From NCBI GenBank assembly GCA_005881895.1, contig VBCG01000023.1, positions 1 through 43,921 of the forward strand: DNA of 43,921 nt. Reading direction: 5' to 3'. Of the stretch, positions 35,484 through 43,921 are shown in pieces. The stretch comes from Betaproteobacteria bacterium. Its GTDB lineage: Bacteria; Pseudomonadota; Gammaproteobacteria; Burkholderiales; Casimicrobiaceae. A program made the translations under genes and the position numbers. A model generated the notes under the pieces. It searched no databases. It saw nothing but the letters and a program-made list of their open reading frames with translations, and was not told the DNA's origin. Within the stretch, counting starts at the first letter, position 1, and every line of letters begins with the position of its first letter.

Positions 35484-35972
35484 TCAGGTGATTTCCAACA
35501 ATTCTCCGGTCCGCTCGATCAAGACGCCGGCGTCCGATTTCGGGAGCTTCTTCGTGAGCGATTGCGCATAATCGGGAAGCAGTGCCTTCAGGTCGGCGCG
35601 TGTCGCGCAACGCTCGAGCCGCAAAGTGAATAGAAAGGCGCGGATCCCGAGAGCGTCGACGATGGTGTCGTTCATGAATGCCTTCGCGATGCGAAAGCGC
35701 CCGACTTCGTCGATCACATCAACGGCGCCGGCTTTGTCGTCGTTGGCTGCAATCGCCGTTTCCGTTCCGAGCTCGACGACATAGCCGTCGGCGACGAGCT
35801 GCGCGAGCTGCTCGTACGTAGCGCCGATCTGGCTCGCTTGCTGCTCGATCTGCTCTGCCGACTTCGCGGGATCGATCAAGAAGAGCAGCGTGCGCACCTT
35901 GCCGCGCAAGTTCCTGCGGCCCTCAACGATCTCGCCATGCCCTTTCTCAGTTCGGGCGAAGCGTCGAGTCAT
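35484..35972 (-). CDS. Uncharacterised protein with a possible winged-helix domain
   Basis: A 162-residue soluble protein not recognised with confidence. The N-terminal part (about 1-70) runs RFARTEKGHGEIVEGRRNLRGKVRTLLFLID, AEQIEQQASQIGATYEQLAQLVADGYVVEL and could be a winged helix, with the last segment as its wing. After a linker, the C-terminal part (about 95-162) runs GRFRIAKAFMNDTIVDALGIRAFLFTLRLERCATRADLKALLPDYAQSL and is helical. It follows acs by 24 bp on the same strand and has an AGGA ribosome binding site, so is likely co-transcribed. A regulatory role linked to acetate use is a guess. Confidence 0.75.
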   Translation of the reverse strand: MTRRFARTEKGHGEIVEGRRNLRGKVRTLLFLIDPAKSAEQIEQQASQIGATYEQLAQLVADGYVVELGTETAIAANDDKAGAVDVIDEVGRFRIAKAFMNDTIVDALGIRAFLFTLRLERCATRADLKALLPDYAQSLTKKLPKSDAGVLIERTGELLEIT

Positions 35973-35996
35973 TTCGGCATCCTGGTTACAGCTGCT

Positions 35997-37976
35997 TTAC
36001 AACGCTTGCTTCAGTTGCTCCAATATTGCCGGATTCTCGAGCGTCGAAATGTCTTGCGTGATCTCCTCGCCCTTCGCGATAGAGCGCAGCAGTCGCCGCA
36101 TGATCTTCCCCGAACGTGTCTTCGGCAGATTGTCACCGAAGCGAATATCCTTGGGCTTCGCGATCGGACCGATTTCCTTGCCGACCCAGTCGCGCAACTG
36201 TTTGGCGACTTTTTCAGCGTCCGCGCCGGACGGCCGCGCCTGCTTCAATACGACGAACGCGCAGACGGCTTCGCCAGTCATCTCGTCAGGACGGCCCACG
36301 ACCGCCGCTTCGGCCACCATCGGATTCGCGACGAGCGCTGATTCGATTTCCATCGTTCCCAGCCGATGGCCGGAAACGTTCAGCACGTCGTCGATGCGAC
36401 CCATGATCGTGAAATAACCGGTCTCCTTGTCGCGCACCGAACCGTCACCGGCGAGATAAAGCTTGCCGCCAAGCTCGTCAGGGTAATACGACGTGCGGTA
36501 ACGCTCAGGATCGCCCCAGATCGTCCGGATCATTGCCGGCCATGGCCTTTTGATGACCAGAATTCCGCCATGCCCATTGGGCACTTCGTGACCGGTTTCA
36601 TCGACGATGGCCGCCATGATTCCGGGCAGCGCCTGCGTGCACGACCCGGGCACCGTCGTGGTAACGCCGGGCAGCGGCGAAATCAAATGGCCACCCGTTT
36701 CCGTTTGCCACCACGTATCGACGATCGGACAACGACCGCGACCGACGTTCGTGTGGTACCACATCCACGCTTCCGGATTGATCGGCTCGCCGACGGTGCC
36801 GAGCAAACGCAAGCTCGACAAATCGTAGTTCTTTGGCGCCGTCGCCGGATTCGCTTCGGACGCTTTGATCAGCGAACGGATGGCGGTCGGTGCGGTGTAA
36901 AACACGTTGACTTTGTGATCCTGGATGATCTTCCAGAATCGTCCGGCATCCGGATAAGTCGGTACGCCTTCAAACACGACTTCCGTCGCACCGACGGCAA
37001 GCGGACCGTATGCGATATACGTGTGGCCGGTCACCCAGCCGATATCCGCCGTACACCAGAAGAGATCGTCCGGCTTGATGTCGAACACCCAGCGCATCGT
37101 CAGCATCGCCCACAGCAGATACCCGCCCGAGCTGTGTTGAACGCCCTTTGGCGTGCCAGTCGATCCGGACGTGTAAAGAATGAAAAGCGGATGCTCGGCG
37201 CCAACCCATTCGGGTTCGCACGTGTCGGGCTGCTTGGCGACGATGTCGTGCATCCACAAATCGCGCGGCGCCGAGAACGCCACGTTGCCGCCCGTGCGTT
37301 TATAGACGATCACATTGCGGATGGCATCGCATCCACCCATCGCCAGCGCCTCATCGACGATCGCTTTGAGCGGAAGATGCTTGCCGCCGCGCGCCTGTTC
37401 GTCCGCGGTGATCACCGCGACCGCGCCGGCATCGATGATCCGCTCTTGCAGCGACTTCGCCGAAAAGCCGCCGAACACGACCGAATGCGTGGCGCCGATC
37501 CGCGCGCACGCCTGCATGGCGACGACGCCCTCGATCGACATCGGCATGTAAACGACGACGCGATCGCCTTTTTTGATGCCAAGCGACTTGAGCGCGTTCG
37601 CAAAGCGGCAGACGCGGTGATAGAGCTCCTGATACGTGACTTTTGTCGCTTTGCCGTCGTCGGCCTCGAAAACGATCGCGACCTTGTTGGCGTTGCCGTT
37701 CTGCAGGTTGCGCTCGAGACAGTTGTACGAGACGTTGAGTGTTCCGTCCTCGAACCACTTGTAGAACGGCGCCTTCGATTCGTCGAGCCCCTTCGTGAAG
37801 GGCTTCTGCCACAACAGCGTCTCGCGCGCGAGCCCGGACCAGAAGCCGTCGTAATCGGCTGCTGCTGCGGCATTCAGCCGCTCGAAGTCGGCTTTTTTGA
37901 TATTCGCCTGTGCGACGAACTCGGCGGACGGCGGAAATACCCGCAGTTCCCGCATCACGGATTCGATCTGAGCCAT
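35997..37976 (-). CDS. acs: Acetyl-CoA synthetase
   Basis: Activates acetate to acetyl-CoA via acetyl-AMP. The 659-residue protein has the ACS N-terminal block ([15 protein letters not shown]), the AMP-binding P-loop [57 protein letters not shown] for the adenine and acyl pockets, and [32 protein letters not shown] at the hinge. The C-terminal catalytic lysine is Lys624 in [12 protein letters not shown], the usual target of protein acetylation. The ATG at 37976 has a strong GAGGAGG ribosome binding site. It is divergent from the fumarase gene, which fits a shared link to acetate and TCA-cycle metabolism. Confidence 0.97.
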   Translation of the reverse strand: MAQIESVMRELRVFPPSAEFVAQANIKKADFERLNAAAAADYDGFWSGLARETLLWQKPFTKGLDESKAPFYKWFEDGTLNVSYNCLERNLQNGNANKVAIVFEADDGKATKVTYQELYHRVCRFANALKSLGIKKGDRVVVYMPMSIEGVVAMQACARIGATHSVVFGGFSAKSLQERIIDAGAVAVITADEQARGGKHLPLKAIVDEALAMGGCDAIRNVIVYKRTGGNVAFSAPRDLWMHDIVAKQPDTCEPEWVGAEHPLFILYTSGSTGTPKGVQHSSGGYLLWAMLTMRWVFDIKPDDLFWCTADIGWVTGHTYIAYGPLAVGATEVVFEGVPTYPDAGRFWKIIQDHKVNVFYTAPTAIRSLIKASEANPATAPKNYDLSSLRLLGTVGEPINPEAWMWYHTNVGRGRCPIVDTWWQTETGGHLISPLPGVTTTVPGSCTQALPGIMAAIVDETGHEVPNGHGGILVIKRPWPAMIRTIWGDPERYRTSYYPDELGGKLYLAGDGSVRDKETGYFTIMGRIDDVLNVSGHRLGTMEIESALVANPMVAEAAVVGRPDEMTGEAVCAFVVLKQARPSGADAEKVAKQLRDWVGKEIGPIAKPKDIRFGDNLPKTRSGKIMRRLLRSIAKGEEITQDISTLENPAILEQLKQAL

Positions 37977-38080
37977 GCTTAGGACCTCCTCTCACCAATG
38001 ATACAAGACGTGGAAACGGGACGCTGTCAGCGCAATGCTAGAATTTTGCGCTGCATCAAATCGGCAGGGCGCTCATCCCC

Positions 38081-39601
38081 ATGGCAAAGATCCACCAGCA
38101 CGACCTGATTACCAGCGTCGCGGACGCTCTTCAGTACATTTCCTACTACCATCCGCAGGACTACATCACGGCACTGGCCGAAGCGTACGATGCCGAGCAG
38201 TCGCCGGCGGCAAAGGATGCGATCGCCCAGATCCTCACCAATTCGCGGCTGTGCGCGGAGGGCCACCGGCCAATCTGCCAGGACACCGGAATCGTCTGCG
38301 CCTTCGTCAAAGTCGGCATGGATGTCCAATGGGAAGGCGCCACGATGTCGGTCGCCGACATGGTGAACGAAGGCGTCCGGCGCGCCTATGTCCATCCGGA
38401 CAATAAACTGCGCGCGTCGATTCTGCACGACCCCGCGGGCAAGCGGATCAATTCGCGCGACAACACGCCTGCGGTCATCCATTTCGACGTCGTGCCAGGC
38501 GAAACGGTTGAAGTCAAGATCGCGGCGAAAGGCGGCGGGTCGGAGAACAAGGCAAAGTTCACGATGCTGAATCCATCCGACTCGATCGTCGATTGGGTCG
38601 TGAACACGGTACCGACGATGGGTGCGGGCTGGTGTCCGCCGGGAATGCTCGGCATCGGTATCGGCGGCAGCGCCGAGAAAGCGATGTTGCTCGCGAAGGA
38701 AGCGCTGATGGAGCCGATCGATCTCCACGAGCTGCGAGCGCGCGGTCCATCGAATCGGCTTGAGGAGATGCGTCTCGAAATTTACGACAAGGTCAATGCG
38801 CTCGGCATCGGTGCGCAGGGTCTCGGCGGATTGTCTACCGTCCTCGATGTCAAGATTCTCGATTATCCGACGCACGCGGCGAGCTTGCCCGTGGCCATCA
38901 TCCCCAACTGCGCCGCGACGCGTCACGCGCACTTCACGTTGGATGGCCGCGGCGCAGCGCGGCTCGATCCACCGGATCTTTCGCAATGGCCCGAAGTGCA
39001 GTGGACACCGGTTGCCGAATCGCGCCGCATCGACCTCGATACGCTGACACCGGCCGAAGTGGCGTCGTGGAAGCCCGGTGATCGCCTGCTCCTCAACGGC
39101 AAGATACTGACCGGCCGCGACGCAGCGCATAAGCGCATGACCGAAATGCTCGCGAAAGGGGAGTCGTTGCCGGTCGACTTTCGCAATCGCGTCGTTTACT
39201 ACGTCGGGCCGGTTGATCCGGTGCGCGATGAAGTCGTCGGTCCTGCGGGGCCGACCACCGCAACGCGGATGGACAAGTTCACCGACACGATGCTCGCCCG
39301 GACGGGCTTGCTCGCGATGATCGGCAAGGGTGAACGCGGCGCGGTGGCTGTCGAGGCGATTCGCAAGCACAAAGCCGCTTATCTGATCGCGGTGGGCGGC
39401 GCGGCGTATCTGGTATCGAAAGCCATTCGTGGGTCGAAAGTCGTCGGCTTCCCCGATCTCGGCATGGAAGCGATCTACGAATTCGACGTCAAGGACATGC
39501 CGGTCACCGTCGCCGTCGATGCTCGTGGCGAATCGGTGCACGAGTCGGGACCGCGTGAGTGGCGGCAAAGGATCGGGAAGATTCCGGTCGCCATCGGCTG
39601 A
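38081..39601 (+). CDS. fumA: Class I (iron-sulfur) fumarate hydratase
   Basis: Oxygen-sensitive [4Fe-4S] fumarase interconverting fumarate and malate, single-chain type with alpha and beta parts joined (506 residues). The three cluster cysteines are visible: Cys66 in RPICQDTGIVCAF, Cys185 in GAGWCPPGMLGIGIGG and Cys277 in IPNCAATRHAHF. The C-terminal beta part starts near LTPAEVASWKPGDRLLLNGKILTGRDAAHKR and contains VGPAGPTTATRMDKFTDTML. The ribosome binding site is weak. Which paralogue name (fumA or fumB) applies cannot be decided from sequence alone. Confidence 0.95.
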   Translation: MAKIHQHDLITSVADALQYISYYHPQDYITALAEAYDAEQSPAAKDAIAQILTNSRLCAEGHRPICQDTGIVCAFVKVGMDVQWEGATMSVADMVNEGVRRAYVHPDNKLRASILHDPAGKRINSRDNTPAVIHFDVVPGETVEVKIAAKGGGSENKAKFTMLNPSDSIVDWVVNTVPTMGAGWCPPGMLGIGIGGSAEKAMLLAKEALMEPIDLHELRARGPSNRLEEMRLEIYDKVNALGIGAQGLGGLSTVLDVKILDYPTHAASLPVAIIPNCAATRHAHFTLDGRGAARLDPPDLSQWPEVQWTPVAESRRIDLDTLTPAEVASWKPGDRLLLNGKILTGRDAAHKRMTEMLAKGESLPVDFRNRVVYYVGPVDPVRDEVVGPAGPTTATRMDKFTDTMLARTGLLAMIGKGERGAVAVEAIRKHKAAYLIAVGGAAYLVSKAIRGSKVVGFPDLGMEAIYEFDVKDMPVTVAVDARGESVHESGPREWRQRIGKIPVAIG

Positions 39602-39922
39602 ACCAAACGCCGCCTGTCGCCCAAGGCGCACGCGCGCGCGCTTTGCGGCATCGCAGGTGTATTCTCTCAATGCTGTTGGAACAAACACAGAGGGCGCCGC
39701 GGCAGCGTGGTACTCGAGTCACGCAAACCATGCCTTGCCACGCGCACCCCACAATCACGTGATGACCGCCGTTGAATCGTCGGGCGGCAGCTGCGCCCGG
39801 CGAACACCGCCTTCAACCGCGGCGGCGCGCTTTCGCGCGCCCCCGGCGGCCCGCCGACGCACGCGCGAAGGTTCTTGTAGCCCACCTATTGCGAAGTACC
39901 CCATCCGCTTGGTGGGGGTCCT
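39602..39922 (+). promoter_or_regulatory. Upstream region of the GGDEF-EAL gene with a possible SD-masking hairpin
   Basis: This 321-bp stretch has no supported gene. It includes a 16-base alternating purine-pyrimidine run at about 39626-39641. Near the start codon, the ribosome binding site GGTGGGGG (39911-39918) can pair with CCCACC at 39881-39886, or alternatively with ACCCC at 39898-39902. Either pairing could hold translation down until melted or bound. Confidence 0.35.
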
Positions 39923-42166
39923 GTGACGACCGTGCGCCAACGGTTACGCAAGCACTTGTCGCCGCTCGCGGCGGACACCGTCACCACGCTCAACCTCCCG
40001 CCGGTGCGTATGGGGCTTCTGACGAAGCTCAATCTGCTGACGGTCGGGTTGATCGCCCTTACGGCGTTGACGATCACCTCGTTCTATTTCTGGCAGCAAT
40101 GGCGTGACGATCAGCAGCAGTTGCGCGCACAAGGACGAACGGTACTCGCGATGCTCGCCGATGTCTCGGCGCCGGCGCTTGCCGCACAAAACAAGACGAG
40201 CATCGAACAGATTCTGGGCGGAATCGCCGGCGACGCCGACATCGCGTACGTCTCCGTGCATGACCAGAAGGGTGATCCCGTCGCCGAGCGGCGGATCGCG
40301 GCAAAGCTCGGCGATGAGCCATTGCCAGCGTTGCAGATCGCCGCGACACCGGACGCGTCGGCCGCCAACGGCGAACGAGCGATAGGCGGATTGCGCATTG
40401 TCGAGCTGATGACACCCATAACGTCTTCGGCGGGCGGGCCGCCGATTGGTTACATCCGGCTTGGCATGTCGGCGGACCGACAGCGGGAGAATCTTCGGAA
40501 CCACCTGCTCGGCGCATTGACGGTCGTCGGTTTGCTCGTTGTCGTCGCGGTGATTGCGACGCTTCTTCTCACCCGCCGGCTGGTCGCGCCGATGCGGCGG
40601 CTGATGCGCGCGGCGCGCGCCGTGGGCTCGGGCCGGCTCGACATCTACGTGCCCGCAAAGTCCTCCGATGAGCTTGGCCTGCTCACGCATACGTTCAACC
40701 ACATGACGCAGCGGCTCGCCGAATCGCAGGGCGAGGTCGCCAACTATCAACGGACGCTCGAAGAGAAGGTCACGCAGCGCACGAAGGAGCTCGAAGTCGC
40801 GACGGCCCACGCCTACAAGCTCGCGCAGCACGACATCCTCACGGGGCTGCCGAACCGTTCGCTACTCAATCAGCGGTTGCGGCAAATTCTGGCGCAAGCG
40901 CTTCGCGACGGCACGCAGGTCGCATGCCTCTTTCTCGACTTCGATAACTTCAAGCGGATCAACGATACGCTGGGTCACGACGCCGGCGACCAACTGTTGC
41001 AGGCGATCGCCCAGCGGCTGACGAAGGCCGTCCGTGAGAGCGACACCGTCGCGCGTCTCGGCGGCGATGAATTCGTGCTCGTGCTGCCGAGTCTCGGCGC
41101 CGCCGATGCGACATTCGAGGTGATGGCCGTGATCTCGCGCGTACGCGAAGCGTTCAAGGAGCCGTTCCGGCTGTCCGATCAAATCCCGACGCTGACCTGC
41201 TCGATCGGTGTCGCCATCTACCCGGTCGACGCACCGGACGCCGTGACGCTAATCAAGCAGGCGGATACGGCGATGTACTCGGCCAAGGAATCGGGGCGCA
41301 ACGCGTATCGCTTCTATACGGGCGACATGAATGCGCGAGTGCAAAAACGCCTGCAGCTCGAAACCGATATGCGCCGTGCGTTGATGGCTGACGAATTCTT
41401 CGTCGTGTACCAGCCGCAGATCGAGATGCAGACGGGGCGTCCCCGCGGCGTCGAGGCGCTCGTGCGCTGGCGCGATCCCGAACGCGGAATTGTCTTGCCG
41501 GCGGAATTCATCGCGATCGCCGAAGAGTCAGGAATGATTCAGGCGCTCGGCGAGCGCGTTCTCCACGACGCCTGCCGCCAGGTCGTGCAGTGGCATCGCC
41601 AAAACATGTTGCTGCGCCTGTCGGTGAACATGTCGGTGCAGCAGCTGCAGCACGAGAACTGGCTGTCGACCGTGCAGGATGCGCTGATGGAAAGCGGCCT
41701 GTCGCCGCATTTTCTCGAGTTTGAAATCGCCGAGAGCGTCATCATCACGCACGCCGAGAAAGCCGTTACGACGCTCGTCAAGCTGAAGCAAATGGGCATC
41801 TCGATCACCGTCGACGATTTCGGCACCGGTTATTCGAGCCTGTCGTATCTCGCGCGGTTGCCCATTCACGGCGTCAAGGTCGATCAGCGTTTCGTGCACG
41901 GCCTCGAGCAGAACAAGAACGACGAGGCGATCACGCAGGCGATCATCGCGCTGTCGCATTCACTCGGCTTACGGTGCACGGCCGAGGGCGTCGAAACCGA
42001 CGCGCAATTCAATTTTCTGCGTGCCCACGGCTGTGAGGAAGCGCAAGGATTTCTGATCACGAAGCCGCTCGCTGAAAATGATTTTCGCGGCTGGTGGGTC
42101 GCGCAGGAAACATCGTTTGCCGGTGTGCAGCGCCAGCCCGACTTGTGGCAGTCGCGGGCGGGCTAG
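39923..42166 (+). CDS. Membrane-bound GGDEF-EAL protein (cyclic di-GMP turnover)
   Basis: A 747-residue protein with both cyclic di-GMP synthesis and hydrolysis domains. A first membrane helix (about 33-55) and second (about 197-216) enclose a periplasmic sensor region of some 140 residues. HAMP (TRRLVAPMRRLMRAARAVGSGRLD) and a short coiled coil follow. The cyclase domain has an intact GGDEF at 380-384 and an RESD inhibitory site (371-374) five residues earlier. The phosphodiesterase domain has intact EAL at 511-513 and the conserved DDFGTGYSSLSYLARLP. Both may be active. Start is GTG at 39923 after a GGTGGGGG ribosome binding site; the first 29 residues precede the membrane helix. Its stop overlaps the stop of the next, opposite gene. 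Confidence 0.93.
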   Translation: MTTVRQRLRKHLSPLAADTVTTLNLPPVRMGLLTKLNLLTVGLIALTALTITSFYFWQQWRDDQQQLRAQGRTVLAMLADVSAPALAAQNKTSIEQILGGIAGDADIAYVSVHDQKGDPVAERRIAAKLGDEPLPALQIAATPDASAANGERAIGGLRIVELMTPITSSAGGPPIGYIRLGMSADRQRENLRNHLLGALTVVGLLVVVAVIATLLLTRRLVAPMRRLMRAARAVGSGRLDIYVPAKSSDELGLLTHTFNHMTQRLAESQGEVANYQRTLEEKVTQRTKELEVATAHAYKLAQHDILTGLPNRSLLNQRLRQILAQALRDGTQVACLFLDFDNFKRINDTLGHDAGDQLLQAIAQRLTKAVRESDTVARLGGDEFVLVLPSLGAADATFEVMAVISRVREAFKEPFRLSDQIPTLTCSIGVAIYPVDAPDAVTLIKQADTAMYSAKESGRNAYRFYTGDMNARVQKRLQLETDMRRALMADEFFVVYQPQIEMQTGRPRGVEALVRWRDPERGIVLPAEFIAIAEESGMIQALGERVLHDACRQVVQWHRQNMLLRLSVNMSVQQLQHENWLSTVQDALMESGLSPHFLEFEIAESVIITHAEKAVTTLVKLKQMGISITVDDFGTGYSSLSYLARLPIHGVKVDQRFVHGLEQNKNDEAITQAIIALSHSLGLRCTAEGVETDAQFNFLRAHGCEEAQGFLITKPLAENDFRGWWVAQETSFAGVQRQPDLWQSRAG

Positions 42167-42753
42167 GGCCGGAGGAGTTGAACACGCGTGTCGACGTCGC
42201 GCACGACGCCGGGGTCGTCGGTCGCTTCCAGCCGCAGCGTCGTCTGATTAACCTGCACGATCGCGCGCGCGCCTTCGTCGCCGGTCAATGCGGATAGCGC
42301 CGCGTAATGACGCTGCGCAAATCCGACTGGATGGCCACGCTCGCCGTCGTACGAAGGCGCAACGATGTCGGCGCCGCCCGCCAGAGCCGCAGCCAGCGTC
42401 CTGATCGTCGAGGGCCTGATCCAGGGCATATCGGCCAACGCAATCAGCCACGCATCGGCGTCCGGCGCCGACTGCACGCCGCAGGCGAGGCTCGCGCCCA
42501 TGCCCTCCTCCGCGCGAGCGCATTCGACGACGCGGGCGCCGGCATTGCGCAGCATTGTGGCGAGCGCTGCATCGCTCGGACGAACGACAGCAAGCGTTGC
42601 GGAAACGGCCGCGGCGAGATGACGGCACGCGGCGACGCCGATCGGCGTGCCGGCCTCGCAATCGTCCGTTGCGCGGGGGAGCGGTTCGAGAAGCTTGTCG
42701 CCGCCGAAACGCATGCTGCTTCCGGCGGCGAGGAGGATGCCGACTACGCGCAC
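42163..42753 (-). CDS. MocA-like molybdenum-cofactor nucleotidyltransferase family protein
   Basis: A 196-residue NTP-transferase. It has the nucleotide-binding start VVGILLAAGSSMRFGGDKLLEPL (L-A-A-G-x-S-x-R-x-G-x-x-K pattern), EEGMGASLACGV, the metal-binding segment ALADMPWIRPSTI, and GERGHPVGFAQRHYAALSALTGDEGARAIV. This is typical of MocA (CTP:molybdopterin cytidylyltransferase, serving xanthine-dehydrogenase-type enzymes). No molybdoenzyme gene is nearby, so the cofactor target is open. Start is GTG at 42753 with a weak ribosome binding site. It is convergent with the GGDEF-EAL gene, and the two share the four bases CTAG as their stop codons. Confidence 0.85.
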   Translation of the reverse strand: MRVVGILLAAGSSMRFGGDKLLEPLPRATDDCEAGTPIGVAACRHLAAAVSATLAVVRPSDAALATMLRNAGARVVECARAEEGMGASLACGVQSAPDADAWLIALADMPWIRPSTIRTLAAALAGGADIVAPSYDGERGHPVGFAQRHYAALSALTGDEGARAIVQVNQTTLRLEATDDPGVVRDVDTRVQLLRP

Positions 42754-42891
42754 GTCATTCGGGCGCGCCGAGGACGTGAAAAATCTCGCGCAGTTGCGCG
42801 CTCATCGGCATATTGAGACGTTCGCCCGTCGGCAGGCGGCTTTGGAACCAGCGGGACGTAGATGCCTTCGAGCTCGCGGGTTTCGGCAAGG

Positions 42892-43062
42892 GTTGGTCGC
42901 CGATCGTCCCATGTCGAGAAACTGATCGATTCCTATGATGAGCAGCAGACCCGCTTCGGGTATGTTGAAAAACGCGAGCGTTGCGGCGATCACGAAGGCG
43001 ACGAGCACGCCGGCGAACGTCCCGAACAAGATGTACGTCGTGAGAGTGCGTTTCTTTGCCAA
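42892..43062 (-). pseudogene. Remnant of a dicarboxylate/amino acid:cation symporter
   Basis: A TTG at 43062 with a GGGGG-rich ribosome binding site opens a frame whose beginning (KKRTLTTYILFGTFAGVLVAF) looks like helix 1 of the DAACS (DctA/GltP) family. It is joined directly to a segment typical of that family's C-terminal part: FFNIPEAGLLLIIGIDQFLDMGRSATN. About 350 residues between the two are missing, and after ATN the family sequence is lost in every frame. The frame nominally runs on to 42802 with Arg-rich residues. It looks like an internally deleted, decayed gene. Confidence 0.55.
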
Positions 43063-43168
43063 GCGTCCCCCTTGCCTGACGCCATTTCCCCAACGGCGGC
43101 GCTGCGCCCTCGCCGCCAATGATCAGTTTGCACCTTCTGTTTCGGCGTCGCACAATAAAGTTCGTAAA

Positions 43169-43921
43169 TTACTCCGGAAGGAGCCTGAACTTCCCGTCCT
43201 TCACCGTCACCAGCACGCGCGCCCGGTCGTCCATTCCGTTGTGATTGGTTGGCGACATGTTGAACACGCCCTGACAGCCGACGACTTCGTGTTGCTGCTC
43301 GAGTGCGTCGCGAAGCGCGGTTCGAAAGGCCTCGGTTCCAGGTTTTGCGACCTTGAGCGCAACCGGAATTGCGCGTTCGAGCAGGATGCCGGAATCCCAG
43401 GTGTTCGCACCAAACGTCGCCGGCACGCTGCCGAACTGTTTCTGGTAGGCCGCGATGTAATTCTGCGCAACCTTCTTCGTCGGATTGGCATCGGGAATCT
43501 CGTCGATCACCAGCATGGGGCCAGCTGCGAGTACCGTTCCTTCGACCTTGTCGCGGCCGAGCTTGATGAAATCCTCGGTCGCCACCGCGTGCGTCTGGTA
43601 GATCGGACCCTTAAAGCCCTGGTCGCGCAATGTGGCTTGCGGGAGCACCGCGGGTCCTCCGACCGCAGCGATCAACATCGCGTCCGGCTTCGCGCCGATC
43701 ATCCGCAGCGTCTGGCCGGTCACGCTTTGGTCGGTGCGATTGAAGCGTTCCGCGGCGATGACTTTGATGCCTGCTTTTTCAGCGAGCCCGCTGAACACCT
43801 TGAGCCAGTTGTCGCCGTACGGATCGGAAAACCCGATGAAGGCGACGGTCTTGACGTTGCCCTTCGTCATATGCTTCAACAATGCGCCGGCGATGAGATC
43901 ATCGTTCTGCGTCGTCTTGAA
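43169..43921 (-). CDS. Branched-chain amino acid-type ABC substrate-binding protein (partial)
   Basis: C-terminal 250 residues of a periplasmic binding protein of the LivJ/Peripla_BP_6 family; the N-terminus lies beyond the window edge, and the frame is open to the last base. Visible blocks are VKTVAFIGFSDPYGDNWLKVFSGLAEKAGIKVIAAERFNRTDQSVTGQ, KPDAMLIAAVGGPAVLPQATLRDQGFKGPIYQTHAVA and VPATFGANTWDSGILLERAIPVALKVAKPGTEAFRTALRDALE. This family binds amino acids, aromatic acids or amides; ligand unknown. The symporter remnant lies downstream on the same strand. Confidence 0.9.
   Translation of the reverse strand, partial: FKTTQNDDLIAGALLKHMTKGNVKTVAFIGFSDPYGDNWLKVFSGLAEKAGIKVIAAERFNRTDQSVTGQTLRMIGAKPDAMLIAAVGGPAVLPQATLRDQGFKGPIYQTHAVATEDFIKLGRDKVEGTVLAAGPMLVIDEIPDANPTKKVAQNYIAAYQKQFGSVPATFGANTWDSGILLERAIPVALKVAKPGTEAFRTALRDALEQQHEVVGCQGVFNMSPTNHNGMDDRARVLVTVKDGKFRLLPE

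Noticed and set aside
39626-39641. Alternating purine-pyrimidine run as a Z-DNA element
   Set aside because: Only 16 bases, readily expected in GC-rich DNA, with no supporting context.

Overview
The window reads as a GC-rich betaproteobacterial chromosome segment, probably from an environmental or uncultured relative of Burkholderiales/Nitrosomonadales. The evidence is the protein set (HiPIP, a glrK-lipoprotein-glrR cluster, an MFS-PlsC fusion, an IPTL-CTERM-like protein, single-chain class I fumarase), the strong G/C preference at third codon positions, and intergenic palindromes of kinds common in that class. It is core genome with several small accessory insertions. No phage, plasmid, CRISPR array or intact transposase was seen.

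Layout. 24-5000: glnS (-), xseA (+), aroC (-). 5200-12550: a HiPIP gene, a DUF4168 protein, an overlapping DUF2339/DUF3999 membrane pair, and an ArsR-family gene followed by an MFS-acyltransferase fusion. 12777-18763: thyA and folA, usually neighbours, are separated by about 4.7 kb. That stretch holds a block of GC-rich long hairpins, a probable small sigma54-dependent gene or RNA, and a glrK-lipoprotein-glrR operon. 18805-21120: a DUF4337 protein, a sulfatase with a broken N-terminus, and tRNA-Leu(CAA). 21224-27833: queA, a CTERM-type secreted protein, tgt, yajC, secD, secF. 27909-31080: an antiporter, a YbdK-type ligase and a DedA protein. 31107-39601: an orphan ABC binding protein, purB, an MHS-type transporter, an unknown protein, acs, and divergent class I fumarase. 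39923-43921: a GGDEF-EAL protein, a MocA-like transferase, a decayed dicarboxylate symporter remnant, and a branched-chain-type binding protein cut by the window edge.

Most interesting point: directly downstream of glrR lies a complete small minus-strand transcription unit. It has one perfect and one near-perfect TGTC-N10-GACA site (the motif reported for GlrR), a near-consensus sigma54 promoter (TGGCAT-G-N4-TTGCT), a 53-codon reading frame with a well-spaced ribosome binding site, and a Rho-independent terminator. In enterobacteria GlrR activates sigma54-dependent small RNAs (GlmY/GlmZ), so this may be a betaproteobacterial counterpart, either a small RNA or a small protein.

Three families of palindromic repeats decorate gene ends: two elements sharing the core TAGGGTCAGACTCC (after xseA and after secF), a 174-bp MITE-like element with 20-bp terminal inverted repeats (after ybdK), and a roughly 400-bp run of nested hairpins (after thyA). 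Two lesions, in the sulfatase and the symporter, indicate ongoing gene loss.
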